Shown: piece by piece, positions 33,717-45,366 of the stretch
Layout of the letters: every line of letters starts with the position of its first letter
Position numbering within the stretch: position 1 is the stretch's first letter
Source of the DNA: Venturia oleaginea
Taxonomy: Eukaryota; Ascomycota; Dothideomycetes; Venturiales; Venturiaceae
Assembly: GCA_013176395.1 (NCBI GenBank)
Contig: JABMLP010000001.1
Span: forward strand, 1,178,001 to 1,242,000
Direction: 5' to 3'
Length of the DNA: 64,000 bases
Position numbers and translations under genes: made by a program
The notes under the pieces: model-generated
Seen by the model: the letters and a program-made list of their open reading frames with translations, nothing else
What the model was told of the DNA's origin: nothing
The model's database searches: none

Positions 33717-35437
33717 TCAATGGTGAGGGCCATGGTCAGTAGGGTCGCCATAGGATTGCTCAGTCGCAGCATCGTGGTACTGGTCGTTTTGATGACCGTA
33801 ATCACTGCCATGGGACCGGTTGCCGGCATCAGCGCCAGGTCCGGCCTGATCTTGGGGACCATCACGCTTCATGCCAGCTTCGTCATCAAGACTGGCCAAA
33901 GAAACATTGCCCGAGTCTGGATCTGGAGGAGCGGTAGGATCATAGACAGGAAATCCACCTGCAGGCTGTGCCTCATGCATGGGAGTTCCGCGCGCATAAT
34001 CTGCCAAGCATCCATTGATTCCAGTGAGTGCCCAAGCAAAGGCACCGACCTCGCGAATGCTGTTGAGGAAAGCGGCCTTGGAGGGTCCGTTGGCTGGCTC
34101 GCCCAAGAACCCTTCGACCTGAAGAGGAGGGAAGAAGATTGGTTCGGGTGCCCAGGGTGCCGCAAAGATACCCCTTTGCCGAGGGGGAGTCGCCGGAAAA
34201 GGTGGAATCAAGGGGCGTGCCTTGCGAAGGCAGACTACGAGGCCGTCTGAGGTACAAGACACGACTGCCTCGAGTTCAAGGGGAGCATCAAACGGACCTG
34301 GAGTGCTCGGCCCTGATGATAAAGGCACAGAATCCGAGCGGGCAGCTTCCGGCTGTTCGAAAATTGCGGCTGATGTTTCCATCGGGCAAACACTGTCGTC
34401 AGAAGAGGTTCGTGAGGTAGTTGGGGGTATTGATGATTGATTGAGAGGCCTCTCTCTTTGAAGAACCGCATCTGCCACGGGATGGATAGAGCTTGCAGAA
34501 CGGCTGGTAGTTCCGTAAGACGTGTTTCCAGTGCCGCTGCTGATGTACTGGCGAGCAATCTCAGGTGACGAAGATTGGGTGCTAGTTCCGTCGTCTGCAG
34601 AGACGGATGCTTCGGTCATTTCTTCACCAGAGGTCGCTGCCTGCTCGTTTTGAAGAGGGTCTCGGGAAAACCAAAAGCGCAAGTACGCAATGGAGTCATT
34701 ACGTTTGGCATTCTCCAAGCATTTGATCGCATCAGAGAGGCAGTTTCTGGCGATGAGGAAATAGAAACTCCTCCCTTTAATGTCTTCTGACGAGACGCCG
34801 ATGATTTCTTCAATACCGCTGGTGGCATACATGATAGTTGCCGTCCGGGTGAAGCGGTTCAAGAACAAGGCAGCACGAGGTTCATGCATCAGATCCTCGG
34901 TGTTCTCGGTCTTGAAATTCTCAGAGAGAACTGACAACATGTGGTAACGTGGATCTCGAGGTGAGGACGAGAAAAGTCGGCGAACAATTGGGGCTTCAAC
35001 TGAGCGCTCTACGTGACAGTTAGTGGCTGAGCGCGTCAAGGTATCAAAATTTTTACTTGACTGTTGCATGCCGCGATGATAAACACTGATGCACACCACC
35101 ATTACGTTGTAGACAATGGTGAAGCAACATTCACAACATTGCCATTGGCCTAGATTGTTCTTCAACCGGCAGTAAGATAGCACCGCTACTTTGTCTAAAT
35201 TAACTCCACGCTGGTGACGCTGCTTCGCCACTGGAAGCTCGTCCTCGTGAAAGAAATCCCATGATGGTCTGTCCACGACCTGATCTGGGGTGAATCCAAG
35301 GATGTCAACAATGGAATCGGAGGCGTACAAGATACGCGCTTCGGGGGTGAGGTCTGTCCAGTAATATTAGCGGAAGACGCCGAAAGATTGCTTGTAACAT
35401 CAAACTGACCTTGTATGGTGATGAAAGTAGTCTCCAT
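33717..35437 (-). CDS. PAS-domain protein, three exons
   Basis: Exons 35437-35410, 35353-35057 and 35008-33717 give 538 residues; the introns are 56 and 48 nt with GT-AG ends, the second with a CTAAC branch site. The 48-nt intron is a multiple of three, so it could also be read through. The first PAS domain lies at about residues 15-110 (ILYASDSIVDILGFTPDQ), the second at about 160-240 (TIMYATSGIEEIIGVSSEDIKGRSF). A serine/threonine-rich, probably disordered stretch follows, then a proline-rich part and a His/Gln-rich tail. PAS domains sense ligands, light or redox state or mediate dimerisation; no kinase, zinc finger or other output domain is visible, so the role is unknown. It was probably a cytosolic or nuclear regulator. 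Confidence 0.82.
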
Positions 35438-37317
35438 ACTTGGGGCGAAAGGGATCGCAATTGGGTTGTGATTGTGGTAGAATTTACGGCGGCTGATGTT
35501 GAGAATTCTCGAACCTCTTGAAGCCTAAAAGCCTCTGTTGCGAGATGGGTCCAAGACAGGAAAAGGGAAGCGGTCAAGTTCAAATACAGGAACGCAGCCC
35601 CGCCTAGGCGTCTCGGGCCGAGTCGCGCTGCTGTGAAGCTCAGTTGCGCGAGGTAATTGTGGCCAGTGAAGTGAAGTTTGTACTTTGTACTCCGGAAAGA
35701 GCTGTTTGTGGGTTTCAACCACGTTCCTCAGAGGCTACCGTACACAGAACCAGCCGTTCGGATTTTGTGCCGATACACAACGTCTGAGGCGGGAGGCGTC
35801 CACTGTTGAGCGTCAATCAGCGATTCTGCACATGTACATGTGTCTCTATGCAAAGGAAATGCGAAGGGAAGTCTGAATGGGTGGTATCAATAGCGGCGCG
35901 CCGAGCATGGGCCTAATTGCGTAGAACCTGGCAGTCGGAAGCCGGCAATAACGCTCCTAGCCAGTAACAAACGTCTGCAGGTAGGACAAGGGATTGGGTT
36001 TGCCAAACTTGCCTTTCAACGGGGAAGTCCCTTTCCGGGCGCGACTGTTTTCGACGCCGATTGATGGGCGCCTGTGTAATGTGGCGGCTGCGGATGGGGA
36101 TGGGGATGGAGATGGAGATGGAGAAGGTGATGGAGATGGAGATGGAGATGGAGATGGTGACGGTGACGGTTTTGGTGATGGTGATGGTGGCAAAGAGTTG
36201 TTTGTATGCAGCGAGGTTGGAATCTCGATGTCGTGCGGCACAAACAATGTGACCGTAACCGTGGCTTGCTGGGCCCTTGAGCCGCTTTGTTGTTGCAATT
36301 GCAGATGGCCGGTTGATGGAGGGATAGTAGACAAGACATGTACAGCCACCAAAACCGTTTCTATGCCGATCCCGTAACCTGTTGCCTTTGATATTCCAGG
36401 TGCAGAAAGACACTTCTATTGCTTCTTTGGTTGCGATCCTGCTACGAGGTGCTGTTGCGATGCATGCTAGTTTTCCGACTAAACTCCTTACTCCTCCCGA
36501 GACGCTTTGCTTTTCTTGCAATCACTTACATCACACTAGGCTATGTCTGTAAAAGCCATCGAGATTCACTGCTCAAGCATTCAACAATAACATGAGAGAC
36601 CAGGTTCCTCTACTCGACGGGTCAGAATGCATAATTCCTTCGGCGCGACACAGCCCGGCGGCACTATTCTACTTTCAACCTCATATTCGGCTTCCTCACC
36701 CGCTATCTTTACGTCTGGACGAGGTCTTCATCGACGATCTTCGACGTCTTCTTCGACACCTCGCAAACTTGGCAAAAAAGCCGTCATTGAAGCGCAACCT
36801 CGTACTACATCCTTAAAGGTCACATGCACCAACTGATTGGTAGACAGTTGAACCCTGAGGCCCACGACATCGGCGTGCTTTTGTTGGGGCGCAATCCAAG
36901 ACTTGGGTCCTGGTACTTGTTCTGGCCTACGCCGAGCACGTAGAAGCATTCGAGACTGGGTATCAAGTGGCATCTTGAAGCTTCACCAGTTGGCAACTTA
37001 GTGCTAGAGTTTTCTTTGAAGAGGGCCATATTTTTGATTCAAGCAGTACAAGTAATCTCGGGCGCCCATGCTGAGCTACAGAATATCAACACTTGATGTT
37101 CCGCCAGAAATGTGAGATATGCGCACTCAGCGGCGTCTTCTCTTGCTCTTTGCGACTGCCATCTGCGTATCAAGTTATAAGTCCAACTGGTACACGACCT
37201 TTCATCCAGCACAACTATCGAACTAGAAAATCTTCGATGATTTTTGTATGTGCCTAGATACAGCTGACAAGCGTGTTACGGATACTGTCACGTGGACATG
37301 TATTCAATGATAACGTA
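35438..37317. other. Intergenic with hexanucleotide repeat, no certain gene
   Basis: Apart from the GATGGA-type repeat at 36097-36189, open frames here are repeat-driven on both strands (DG-rich on plus, SP-rich on minus). A minus-strand frame at about 37029-36820 (MALFKENSSTKLPTGEAS) and an overlapping plus-strand frame at 36592-36816 have no family match. No introns or signals decide between them. Confidence 0.4.
36097..36189. repeat. Imperfect GATGGA/GATGGN tandem repeat
   Basis: About fifteen units of GATGGA, GATGGG, GACGGT and GATGGT occur in tandem. The unit length of six keeps frames open on both strands and creates the long low-complexity frames seen here. Confidence 0.85.
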
Positions 37318-39134
37318 ATCCACCATCGAGCGGTACACACCACCGAGCGGTACACATTTTCGTATCCTCATCGATTAACCCACAATGTCACCACAACTAG
37401 TCAATACAAAGGCCCAGAAAGAGGGTCAACTACTCCTTGCTCATGACGCTTATTTGAAAGGCCATTTTCCAAGTATTCGAAAGGCCGCTGATGCCTATTC
37501 TGTCCCATTTACTTCCCTTGCCTCCCGCCTTCGCGGACGCGCTTCACGCGTCGATTCGCGCCCAAATTGCCAAAAGCTTACGGATACGGAAGAGGAGGTG
37601 GTTGAGCATTGGACACTAGAGGTTATCCATTGACCGTTACTGGGGTACGCGATGCGGCAAAAATCGTACTCCAGCAGCGTGTAGGCTCAGATTGCAAAAT
37701 CGGTGTCAATTGGCCTCAGCGATGCATCAACCACCGCCCTAGCCTCAAATCGCGATATTCACGCAACTACGATAATCAAAGGGCAAGATGCAAAGATCCA
37801 GCCCTTATTGGGGCCTGGTTTCGGCTTGTACAAAACACAATCGCTAAATACGGCATCCTCAATAACGATATCTACAACTTCGACGAAACCGGCTTTGCAA
37901 CGGGCCTTGCAAGTACCTCACGCGTAGTTACTGCCTCAGATAGGCGTGGGAGACCCCCTCAATTACAGCCTGGCGATTGCGAATGGGTTACGGCAATCGA
38001 TTCGATCAATGCGCTGGGTTGGAGCCTCCCGCCGATGGTGATCTTCAAAGGCAAGGTACATATATCATCTTGGTACGAAAACAACAATCTACCGCCTGAT
38101 CGGACAATCGCTTTGAGTACAAATGGATGGACTAATGACAAGCTTGGGTTACATTGGTTAAAAGAGGGTTCGAGCCAAATACAGCTGCAAGAAAGGTTGG
38201 TAGTTATCGACTACTAATTCTTGATGGCCACGGCAGCCACGCAACGCCAGAATTTGATCAATTTTGTGCAGACCGGATGGTTATTACTCTTTGTATGCCA
38301 CCGCATTCATTACATCTTCTTCAACCTCTCGATATTGGTTGTTTTTCGGTCCTCAAGCGTACCTACGGCCACCAAGTCTCGGAATATATGAGGCTTGGCA
38401 TAAATCATATCGACAAAATTGAGTTCCTTCACGCCTTTAAAATTGCTCGAATTAGTGCCCTCACACTAAGCAATATTCAACGCAGCTTCACCGCTGCCGG
38501 TCTCGTACCTTTTGATCCAGATCAGGTACTTTAACCATACAGATTAGGCCATCTACCCCTATAGCGCCCTTGGCCGCAAACCAAGAGCAATGGCAACCAG
38601 AAACACCTCAGAATCTAACCCAGTTAGAGCTGCAGGTAGCTACAATCAAAGGCTATCTTAAGAGACGTTCAAAAAGTCCACCAACACCAACAGATCAGGC
38701 CCTTAATCAGCTTGTCAAGGGCTGCCAGATCGCGATGCAAGGCGCCGCTTTACTAGCTGCGGAAAATGAGAAATTAAGGGCTGCAAATGAGAGGCAGAAG
38801 CGAAAGAGGCAACTAAAAAGGAGATATATTAGTCAATCAAGCGCTTTAACTGTTGCAGAGGGCTCAAGCTTACTTCAACTTTTTAAAGAAGCTTCGGTTA
38901 TCAGCAGTAACCAGGTTGATCAAGAGCCTTATATTGAGGAAGAACCACCAAATGAAGAGGAGAACATTGTAATTACTTGTTTTATTTGTCGCAGTGGTGA
39001 CCATTTTGCAATCAACTGTCAGAAATATAGATAGGAATATTTAAAAATGAGAGATTCATTGGTGCGTAATAGAGTAATTGATGAGGATACGAAAATGTGC
39101 ACCGCTCGGTGGTATGTACCGCTCGATGGTGGAT
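37318..39134 (+). mobile_element. Pogo-type DNA transposon B, complete ends
   Basis: Long terminal inverted repeats of about 55 bp begin ATCCACCATCGAGCGGTACA (left) and mirror at the right end with a few mismatches, followed by CACATTTTCGTATCCTCATC. TA flanks both sides (37316-37317 and 39135-39136). The element is 1,817 bp with one transposase gene in the plus direction. Its ends are unrelated to those of pogo A, so it is a separate family. Confidence 0.92.
37385..39034 (+). pseudogene. Pogo-like DDE transposase B, at least three frameshifts
   Basis: ATG 37385 (MSPQLVNTK) starts the frame, which shifts near 37610, again near 38155-38200 and again after 38534; the last open part ends at 39034. 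Parts in order: helix-turn-helix (SIRKAADAYSVPFTSLASRL), Tc5/CENP-B type DNA-binding region, and the DDE_1 core with acidic residues in NFDETGF, LLILDGHGSH and LLQPLDIGCF. A coiled basic region and a terminal CCHC knuckle (CFIC...H...C) follow. Domain order equals that of pogo A, but the similarity is moderate and the damage here is by indels rather than stops. Confidence 0.88.
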
Positions 39135-39177
39135 TACGTTACTCGGTTGTGTTTGACTGCATTCATATGCATTCACG

Positions 39178-39479
39178 TGTTGGCGCAACGCTCAGGTCAT
39201 GAGCCATGAGCGAGCCTACGGATCACGTGCTGGCTCATGCATTAGGCTCTGAGCCTTATGGGAGGATTTCCTATATAATGGACGAGACTCTGCTCCCTCA
39301 GTGTCTCGTATCTTCACTCTCTCGTTACTTCTCTATTGCTTTTAGTTACTTAGCACAATTCACGACTCTTATATCTTGCAAGCTTTGCTTCTCTTGTTTG
39401 ATACGATATTGTCGCCCCGGACCACTTGAACTCTACTGTACGGATTAGCCAAATCCAGCTAGATTACTTTGAGTCATAG
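39178..39479 (+). repeat. Candidate Copia 5' LTR and leader
   Basis: A TG-starting segment (TGTTGGCGCAACGCTCAGG) with internal inverted words (AGGTCATGAGCC, GGCTCATGCATTAGGC) and a TATA-like TATATAATGG at 39270 lies directly upstream of the Copia coding sequence. There is no second LTR copy in the window, so the right edge and identity are uncertain. Confidence 0.4.
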
Positions 39480-39732
39480 TGTCACGGTAGGACCGCGGAC
39501 AAGTCCTTCCCGCCGTGGGGTGGCCCTACGGCACGTGATCAAGGCAGAACCGGAGTTTTTCCGAGGAAAGGTTTTAAAGCCTACGTGGCTTCAACCAATT
39601 CATATCTCTCTGAGCTACGTCCTGACGTTAAACCTGCCTGTTGGTTTGCCTGCCAGTTCGTGTATAGCCTGTTAATGATACCTGTTCCTGCTGCTGCTCC
39701 TTCCTCCTGATACCCGAACCCGCCCCGTGACA
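39480..39732 (+). repeat. Solo LTR (253 bp) inserted in the Copia leader
   Basis: It begins TGTCACGG and ends CCGTGACA, a perfect 8-bp inversion, and is flanked on both sides by ATAG (39476-39479 and 39733-39736). No internal region remains, so it is a solo LTR from recombination. It interrupts the 5' part of the Copia element. Confidence 0.8.
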
Positions 39733-42700
39733 ATAGATCGGAAATCTACAAAGCAATTCTTTACAAGAGAAGGGCAACCCCAGCTACCACAGCCCTCGCA
39801 CGAAGCAGATCAATTCTACAATGACAGGAGATTCCGACATAACAGTAAGGGAGGAACACCTACTCCGTCGTACAGCAGAGGCCAGCAACCATGGCAGCCA
39901 AGAATAGATCCCCCGCACGAGGCGAATTCGGGACAGCAATCTTATCAACAACCATGGCAGAGATCCAAGAAACCATGGCAACCTAAGCCATTTGCTCGCA
40001 CGGGAGGGCAAGGTTGCTGGATCTGCAACAAACCAGAATGCCGTTCCTGGAAACATACACCTGAGGAGTAAGCTCGCACGAAGAAGCAGTTCTTTACGGC
40101 AGTAGATGAAGCCGACATGGAACTCCCAAATGACGAGGAAATCCGACAATTCATAGTCTCGTACGAAGGTACCTATGAACAGTTTCTAGCTTCCCAGGAC
40201 GAGGAAGAAGGCAAGGGACAACAAGTGGTTTCCTACCTAACCACCGCTGCATTCTACCACCGTACAACAGGAGAGGACATCTACGGCCAGGTAGAACCGT
40301 CAGTACGTGTGGAACAGTTTATCCTTGAAAGCAAATATGCCAAAGCATACCAAGGTGAACTTTGGGACACAGGCGCCGCACGAGTCTCTACAGTTGGGAA
40401 ATGCCAGGTTGAAGCATACCTCCGAGAGTTCCCTCGTACGAAGATTGATTGGACACCTGGTAGTGCCCATATCTCGTTTGGAAGTGGACCACCTACTGCG
40501 GCAATTGGCACGATATAAATGGAGAACCCTCTTGGCAAGATCACCTACCATATCTTGGAGGCAGACACTCCATTCCTCCTGCTTGGACGAAGGAGACAGG
40601 CTGAAAGCCTACTTCAACAATGTTAACAATACTATCGTACGAAAAGATGGATCTACAATCCCAGTCGTGCGAAAATGGGGACATCCTTTCTTCAATCTCA
40701 GCCAAAGAGAAGCCACATCATTCCTAACTGAGACTGAACTTAGGAGAGTCCACAAGAGATTTGGCCACCCCCGTACAGAACGCCTACACACTCTCCTCAA
40801 ACAAGCTGGCTATACGGATGTTGAAGAGTCCGTGCTGGAACAGATCCGGAAGGTGTGCCATCAATGTCAATCGCACAACCAGGCCCCAAGAAGATTCAAG
40901 TTCTCTATCAAAGATAACTGCGAGTTCAACTACGAAATTATTATCGATGTAATTTACCTCGATAGTAAGCCAGTTCTCCATGTGATTGATGCAGCTACGT
41001 CTTTCCAGGCAGCTACCTTCCTGAAATCGATGTCTGCACGAGACACCTGGGATGTTCTCTGCAAATGCTGGATTTATGTCTACCAAGGACCCCCAGACAA
41101 CATTATACACGATCCAGGAACCAACTTTGCGTCCGAAGAGTTCAGGAACTTCGCACGAATTGTTGGAACCTCATGCGAAGAAATGCCTGTTGAAGCCCAT
41201 CATGCTATAGGAAAGATTGAGAGACAACATGGACCGCTAAGGAGGACGTACAACATCCTTTTAGAGGAGATTGGCCATCGTACGGACAAAGAAATAATCC
41301 TCCAGATGGCAATCAAAGCTCTCAACGATACAGCAGGACCAAATGGCATTGTCCCAACACTTCTTGTATTTGGAGCATACCCCAGAATCAACCAGGACTC
41401 ACCACCATCTGAAGACATTGTCGCTCGAGCTGAAGCAATTCAAAAGGCTATGAATGAACTCAGAAGTATTCGCGCAAAGGTTGAAGTTAACCGCGCAATC
41501 AATGCACGAAATGGACCAATGCTTCACCATATCCTCACCCTTCCATTGAGAAGTAAGGTAATGGTTTGGAGAGAGAAGAAAGGCTGGCGAGGCCCGTATA
41601 AGATCGACGCCTTTGAAGGTAACAACGTGATACTTGCCCTTCCAAATGAACCAACGCAATTTCGTGCGACCCAAATCAAGCCTTACTTTGAGGACACACT
41701 GGAAACACCTCCAGAGCCTTCGTACGATAGCCCTAGCGAGCTAGACTCACCACCAGGAAGCCCTCAACCCAAGAAGAAGCCCGTACAAATTCAATCCAAA
41801 CCCAGCGCAGGAGCGGGAGATCAAACCAAGGCCAACTCCCTGGGTACCTGGAGGAAAGCATTGTCTACCTTTCTAAGAAGGAACAGGATGACCTTGCGCT
41901 TGCCGTACAACTAAGGCAAGACGGAATTATTACAACACCAGGTCCCCCATTCCAGGAATCAGATCTCAGCGAAGTTGATAACCTTATCAACCAAGATGTC
42001 TTTGAAATCATCTTGCACGATGAAAAGAAGCATGGGAAAGGAGAGATCTTTGGTAAAAGGTTTGTCCATGAGGTAAAAGGGAAAGGGATCGCACCGTATG
42101 AGAAGTCAAGATTTGTCGTACAAGGATTTGGAGACAAAGGAAAGGAAGAAATCCTTACCCAATCGCCAACAATCCAAAGGATGAGCCAGAGATTCCTTCT
42201 TGCAATTGGACCTACCTTGATTTCCTACTTCAACGCCCAAGGAGAACTGCGAGATATTACCCAAGCTTACACCCAATCAAAGGACGAACTGGAGCGAAAG
42301 ATCTTCGCACGACTCCCAAAGGAAATGAAACCGTTCTTTCCAAAAGGGACCCTCCTTCTCATCAAGAGACCCTTGTACGGATTGGCTTAATCAGGACTCT
42401 ACTGGTTCAAAACCTACCACTCCCATCATGTTAAGAACCTGCAGATGAAAATCTCATCGTACGATCCATGCCTCCTTCACACAAACTCAGGACCTCAAGA
42501 CTTTGGAATTACAGGACTTCAAACGGACGATACTTTCAGCTTTGCTACCCCAGAGTTCTCCCGGCGAGAAGAGGAAGAACTAAGCAGAGCAACTTTTCGT
42601 GCGAAAGGAAAGACAATTCTTGCAGAAGATCAACCTAATGAATTCAATGGAGGGAGGATCCGCATAGAAGGACCTGATATTCTCTTTGAACAGAAAGACC

Positions 42701-43437
42701 AATCCGACCGACTTGAGTTAATCAACCCTTGCGCGAAGGATGCACAGCAGAGGTACGTCGAGCAACGTGCGAGAGGCGCATATATTGCTTCAACATGCCA
42801 ACCCGAAGCATCGTACGACCTCTCTGTTGCGGCACAAATCAAGGAACCAACAGAGAAGGATATTGAGAAACTGAACACACGAATCCAATGGCAGATGGAC
42901 AACAAAAGACGAGGACTCAGATTCATCCCACTAGACTTCGCACGATCAAAGCTGTACGCATTCACGGATGGATCATTTGCAAACAACCAAGATCTTAGCT
43001 CCCAGCTAGGTTTCCTTATTTTCTCGCTGAAGAGGTCTATTGTACAGAAACTGAATTTGAGATCCAAGGCAACATTATCCACTGGAGCTCAACTAAATGC
43101 AAGAGAGTCACTCGAAGCGTGCTGGGAAGCGAATTGTACGGAATGACAACGGGATTTGACAACGCTATCGCTATCAGTACGACCCTCCAACAGGTTACAG
43201 CATCCCTCGGGCTCGCACGAATTCCCCTTGTCCTCTGCTCAGACTCTAAGTCGTTGTACGACTGCCTTGTAAAGCTCGGAAAAACAACTGAGAAACGCCT
43301 CATGATTGATATTATGTCAATTCGAGAGTCGTACGAGAACAGGGAGATTTCCCAAATCCGTCGAATCAATGGGAAGGACAACCCAAGTGATGCCTTTACA
43401 AAAGGAAGCCCTAACGCTGCACTAGAGAAACTGATCT
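39733..43437 (+). pseudogene. Copia retrotransposon gag-pol, broken and 3'-truncated
   Basis: Recognisable parts in order: a basic Gln/Pro-rich gag end with a cysteine motif (GCWICNKPECRSW); protease (WDTGAARVS); integrase zinc finger (RVHKRFGHP...CHQCQSHN) and D,D,E core (IDVIYLD, IHDPGTNFAS, AIGKIERQHG); reverse transcriptase (KSRFVVQGFGDKG, RDITQAYTQS, LQTDDTFSF); and RNase H (YAFTDGSFANN, VLGSELYGM). Integrase before RT defines Copia. Lesions: a stop near 40071, TAA 40516-40518, frame changes near 40570, 41900 and 43110, and a stop near 42388. At 43437 the sequence changes abruptly into LINE copy 2, so the element's 3' end and LTR are lost. Confidence 0.85.
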
Positions 43438-45366
43438 CTTTGCCCAACAGTCTGCCTTCAAGTGCATTTTCGAGTTTCTTACCCGTTTCCTCTGTTGTGT
43501 TCCCCCATGCAAGTATGGCTGCGTCGTCGATGTAGCCTATAGCTGCCGTGTTATCACCTGAGTCGCATTGTTCGATAAGGTTGGAGTTCTAGAATATGTA
43601 TAAGATAGGGGATAGGGGCGATCCCTGTGGTACCCCAGTCTTGACCGCATACTCGTCAGATTTATAGCCATCAATGACGATTCGTGTGTGTCTATCGCTT
43701 AGGAAGCTAGCAATCCACCGTACTATCTTTTTATCAACTTTCCTCTTCCGTAGATTGTGCAGGAGTCTCTTGTGGGACACGTTGTCAAAGGCGCCGGAGA
43801 CGTCGAGGAGCAGCAGGCTAGCTACTTGTCCTTTTCCGTTGTTCCACGCGTTGTAAATTCTCTCGATTACCGCATGTAGTGCGTGTTCCGTTATCTCAAT
43901 TTTCTGCCTCCCATGTGCATCTGTGGGATGGCTTGGTGTGTTTCTACCAGGTAGCTAAGTCTTCTGGCTATAACTGCATCCATAGCCTTGCCAATGGTGT
44001 TCAGAAGCGCAATTGGTCGGTATGCCTTTGGAATCGAGTAGTCTTCTTTCCCTGGTTTGCGTAACACCATCGTGGTTGAGCTTCAGAAATGAGTCGGGCA
44101 GTAGTCTAGTTGTAGGCTCTGGTTCATGATTGTCGTTAGGTGATCAACCAACATGTGAGATGCCATCTGCAGGGCTCGGTTTGGGATACCATCCGGTCCT
44201 GCGGCCTTCAAGGGTGATGTTGCTTGTATTGCATCCAACACCTCCTTCTCAGTAATGTTTGGAATTGATATTTGACCATCGTATCTGGCGTTCTGTAGGT
44301 CAATGAGGTCTGCTTCCGGAGGTGCTGGGAAGAAGGCGTCCCGGAAGAGACTCGTTTTTGCTGTGGGTGTGGTGGCTTGATTGCCGATTACCAGACACTT
44401 CATGGTTGGCGTGACACTTTGAGGCTGGCTTTCTCTATTGCGTGCCCATTTAGATATTTTCCAGAGGGACTCAGCCGAGCCTGCTGCCATTTCTACGCGG
44501 TCTCTATGTGCTTGCTGGAGTGATTTCTTGATTATTCGTGTCTTATAGTTCCTTGCTTGCGGTAGGCTTCCCAAGCTTCTTCGGTGTGTCTTCTCCCGTG
44601 TATGCGCCTCAGACGCTTTGTCTCTGCCAACGCTTTTGTACATGTTCCGTCCCATCCCTCTTTTGCCTTGGCGCATGGTCTCGCAAGAGGAAGCACCTTT
44701 GCTGCTGCCCCGCTGATTGTTTTGACTAAATCCATCGTGTATGTGTTCAGCGCTGCTTTTGTCCTTGGTCTTCTTCGTGCCGGAAGGATGTCTTTTAGTG
44801 CCTGGCAGAACTTTTCGCTGTTTAGATATTTCCAGTTGCGTCTTGGCTCAATTTTCATGGAGCGCATCCGGATATCCAGTATGGTACTGATAGGGAGGTG
44901 GCCTGAATCATGATCTAGCTCTCTATCTATTCTGCAACTGATAATCCTATTGAGCTCTCAGGGTTAGCAGGGAGCTCATGCGGTTTGGCGTGTTTTGGAC
45001 TGCGTTGTAGATGTTGTGTATTACCAGCCCGTCTTCCGTTTGGCCGCTATTGCTGATGTTGATTCTCAACGAGCAGACGTCTCTTGTCTGCTGCTCGAAT
45101 TGCCAACTGCCGTGTTCTAGCTTTTGTTGACAAAGATACATACCCTTGCTGGGCCGTCCTCCTCGTTCATTGTTGGATAGCATAAATGGAACACGGTCTT
45201 TGCTGGGTGGTGCGTTGTCGACATGAAGAGGTTGCGCCACGGTTCTTGAATGGCAATGATGTCGTACTCTGCTACTCTTGGATCACGGAGCAGAGTGGCC
45301 ATAACCGTGTCTCTTGATTTATGCACGTTGTACTATAGTATACTGAGTTGGTCCTTCTCTTTCATA
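43438..45366 (-). pseudogene. LINE copy 2 ORF2, endonuclease and partial RT
   Basis: It starts at ATG 45366 (MKEKDQLSIL). Endonuclease motifs (IQEPWRN) and RT motifs (AAGPDGIPN, GVPQGSPLSP, YIDDAAI) are present in separate frames. TAG at 45335-45333 sits where copy 1 has CAG (1083-1085). Frame breaks occur near 45240, 44950, 44870, 44540 and 44083, and the RT ends at the Copia junction after the YIDD region. There is no RNase H. Confidence 0.82.

Noticed and set aside
35957..36377. Long open frames with DG-rich (plus) or SP-rich (minus) repeats
   Set aside because: They are kept open on both strands by a six-base repeat; neither has a family match, a signal or a clear start, so I list only the repeat.
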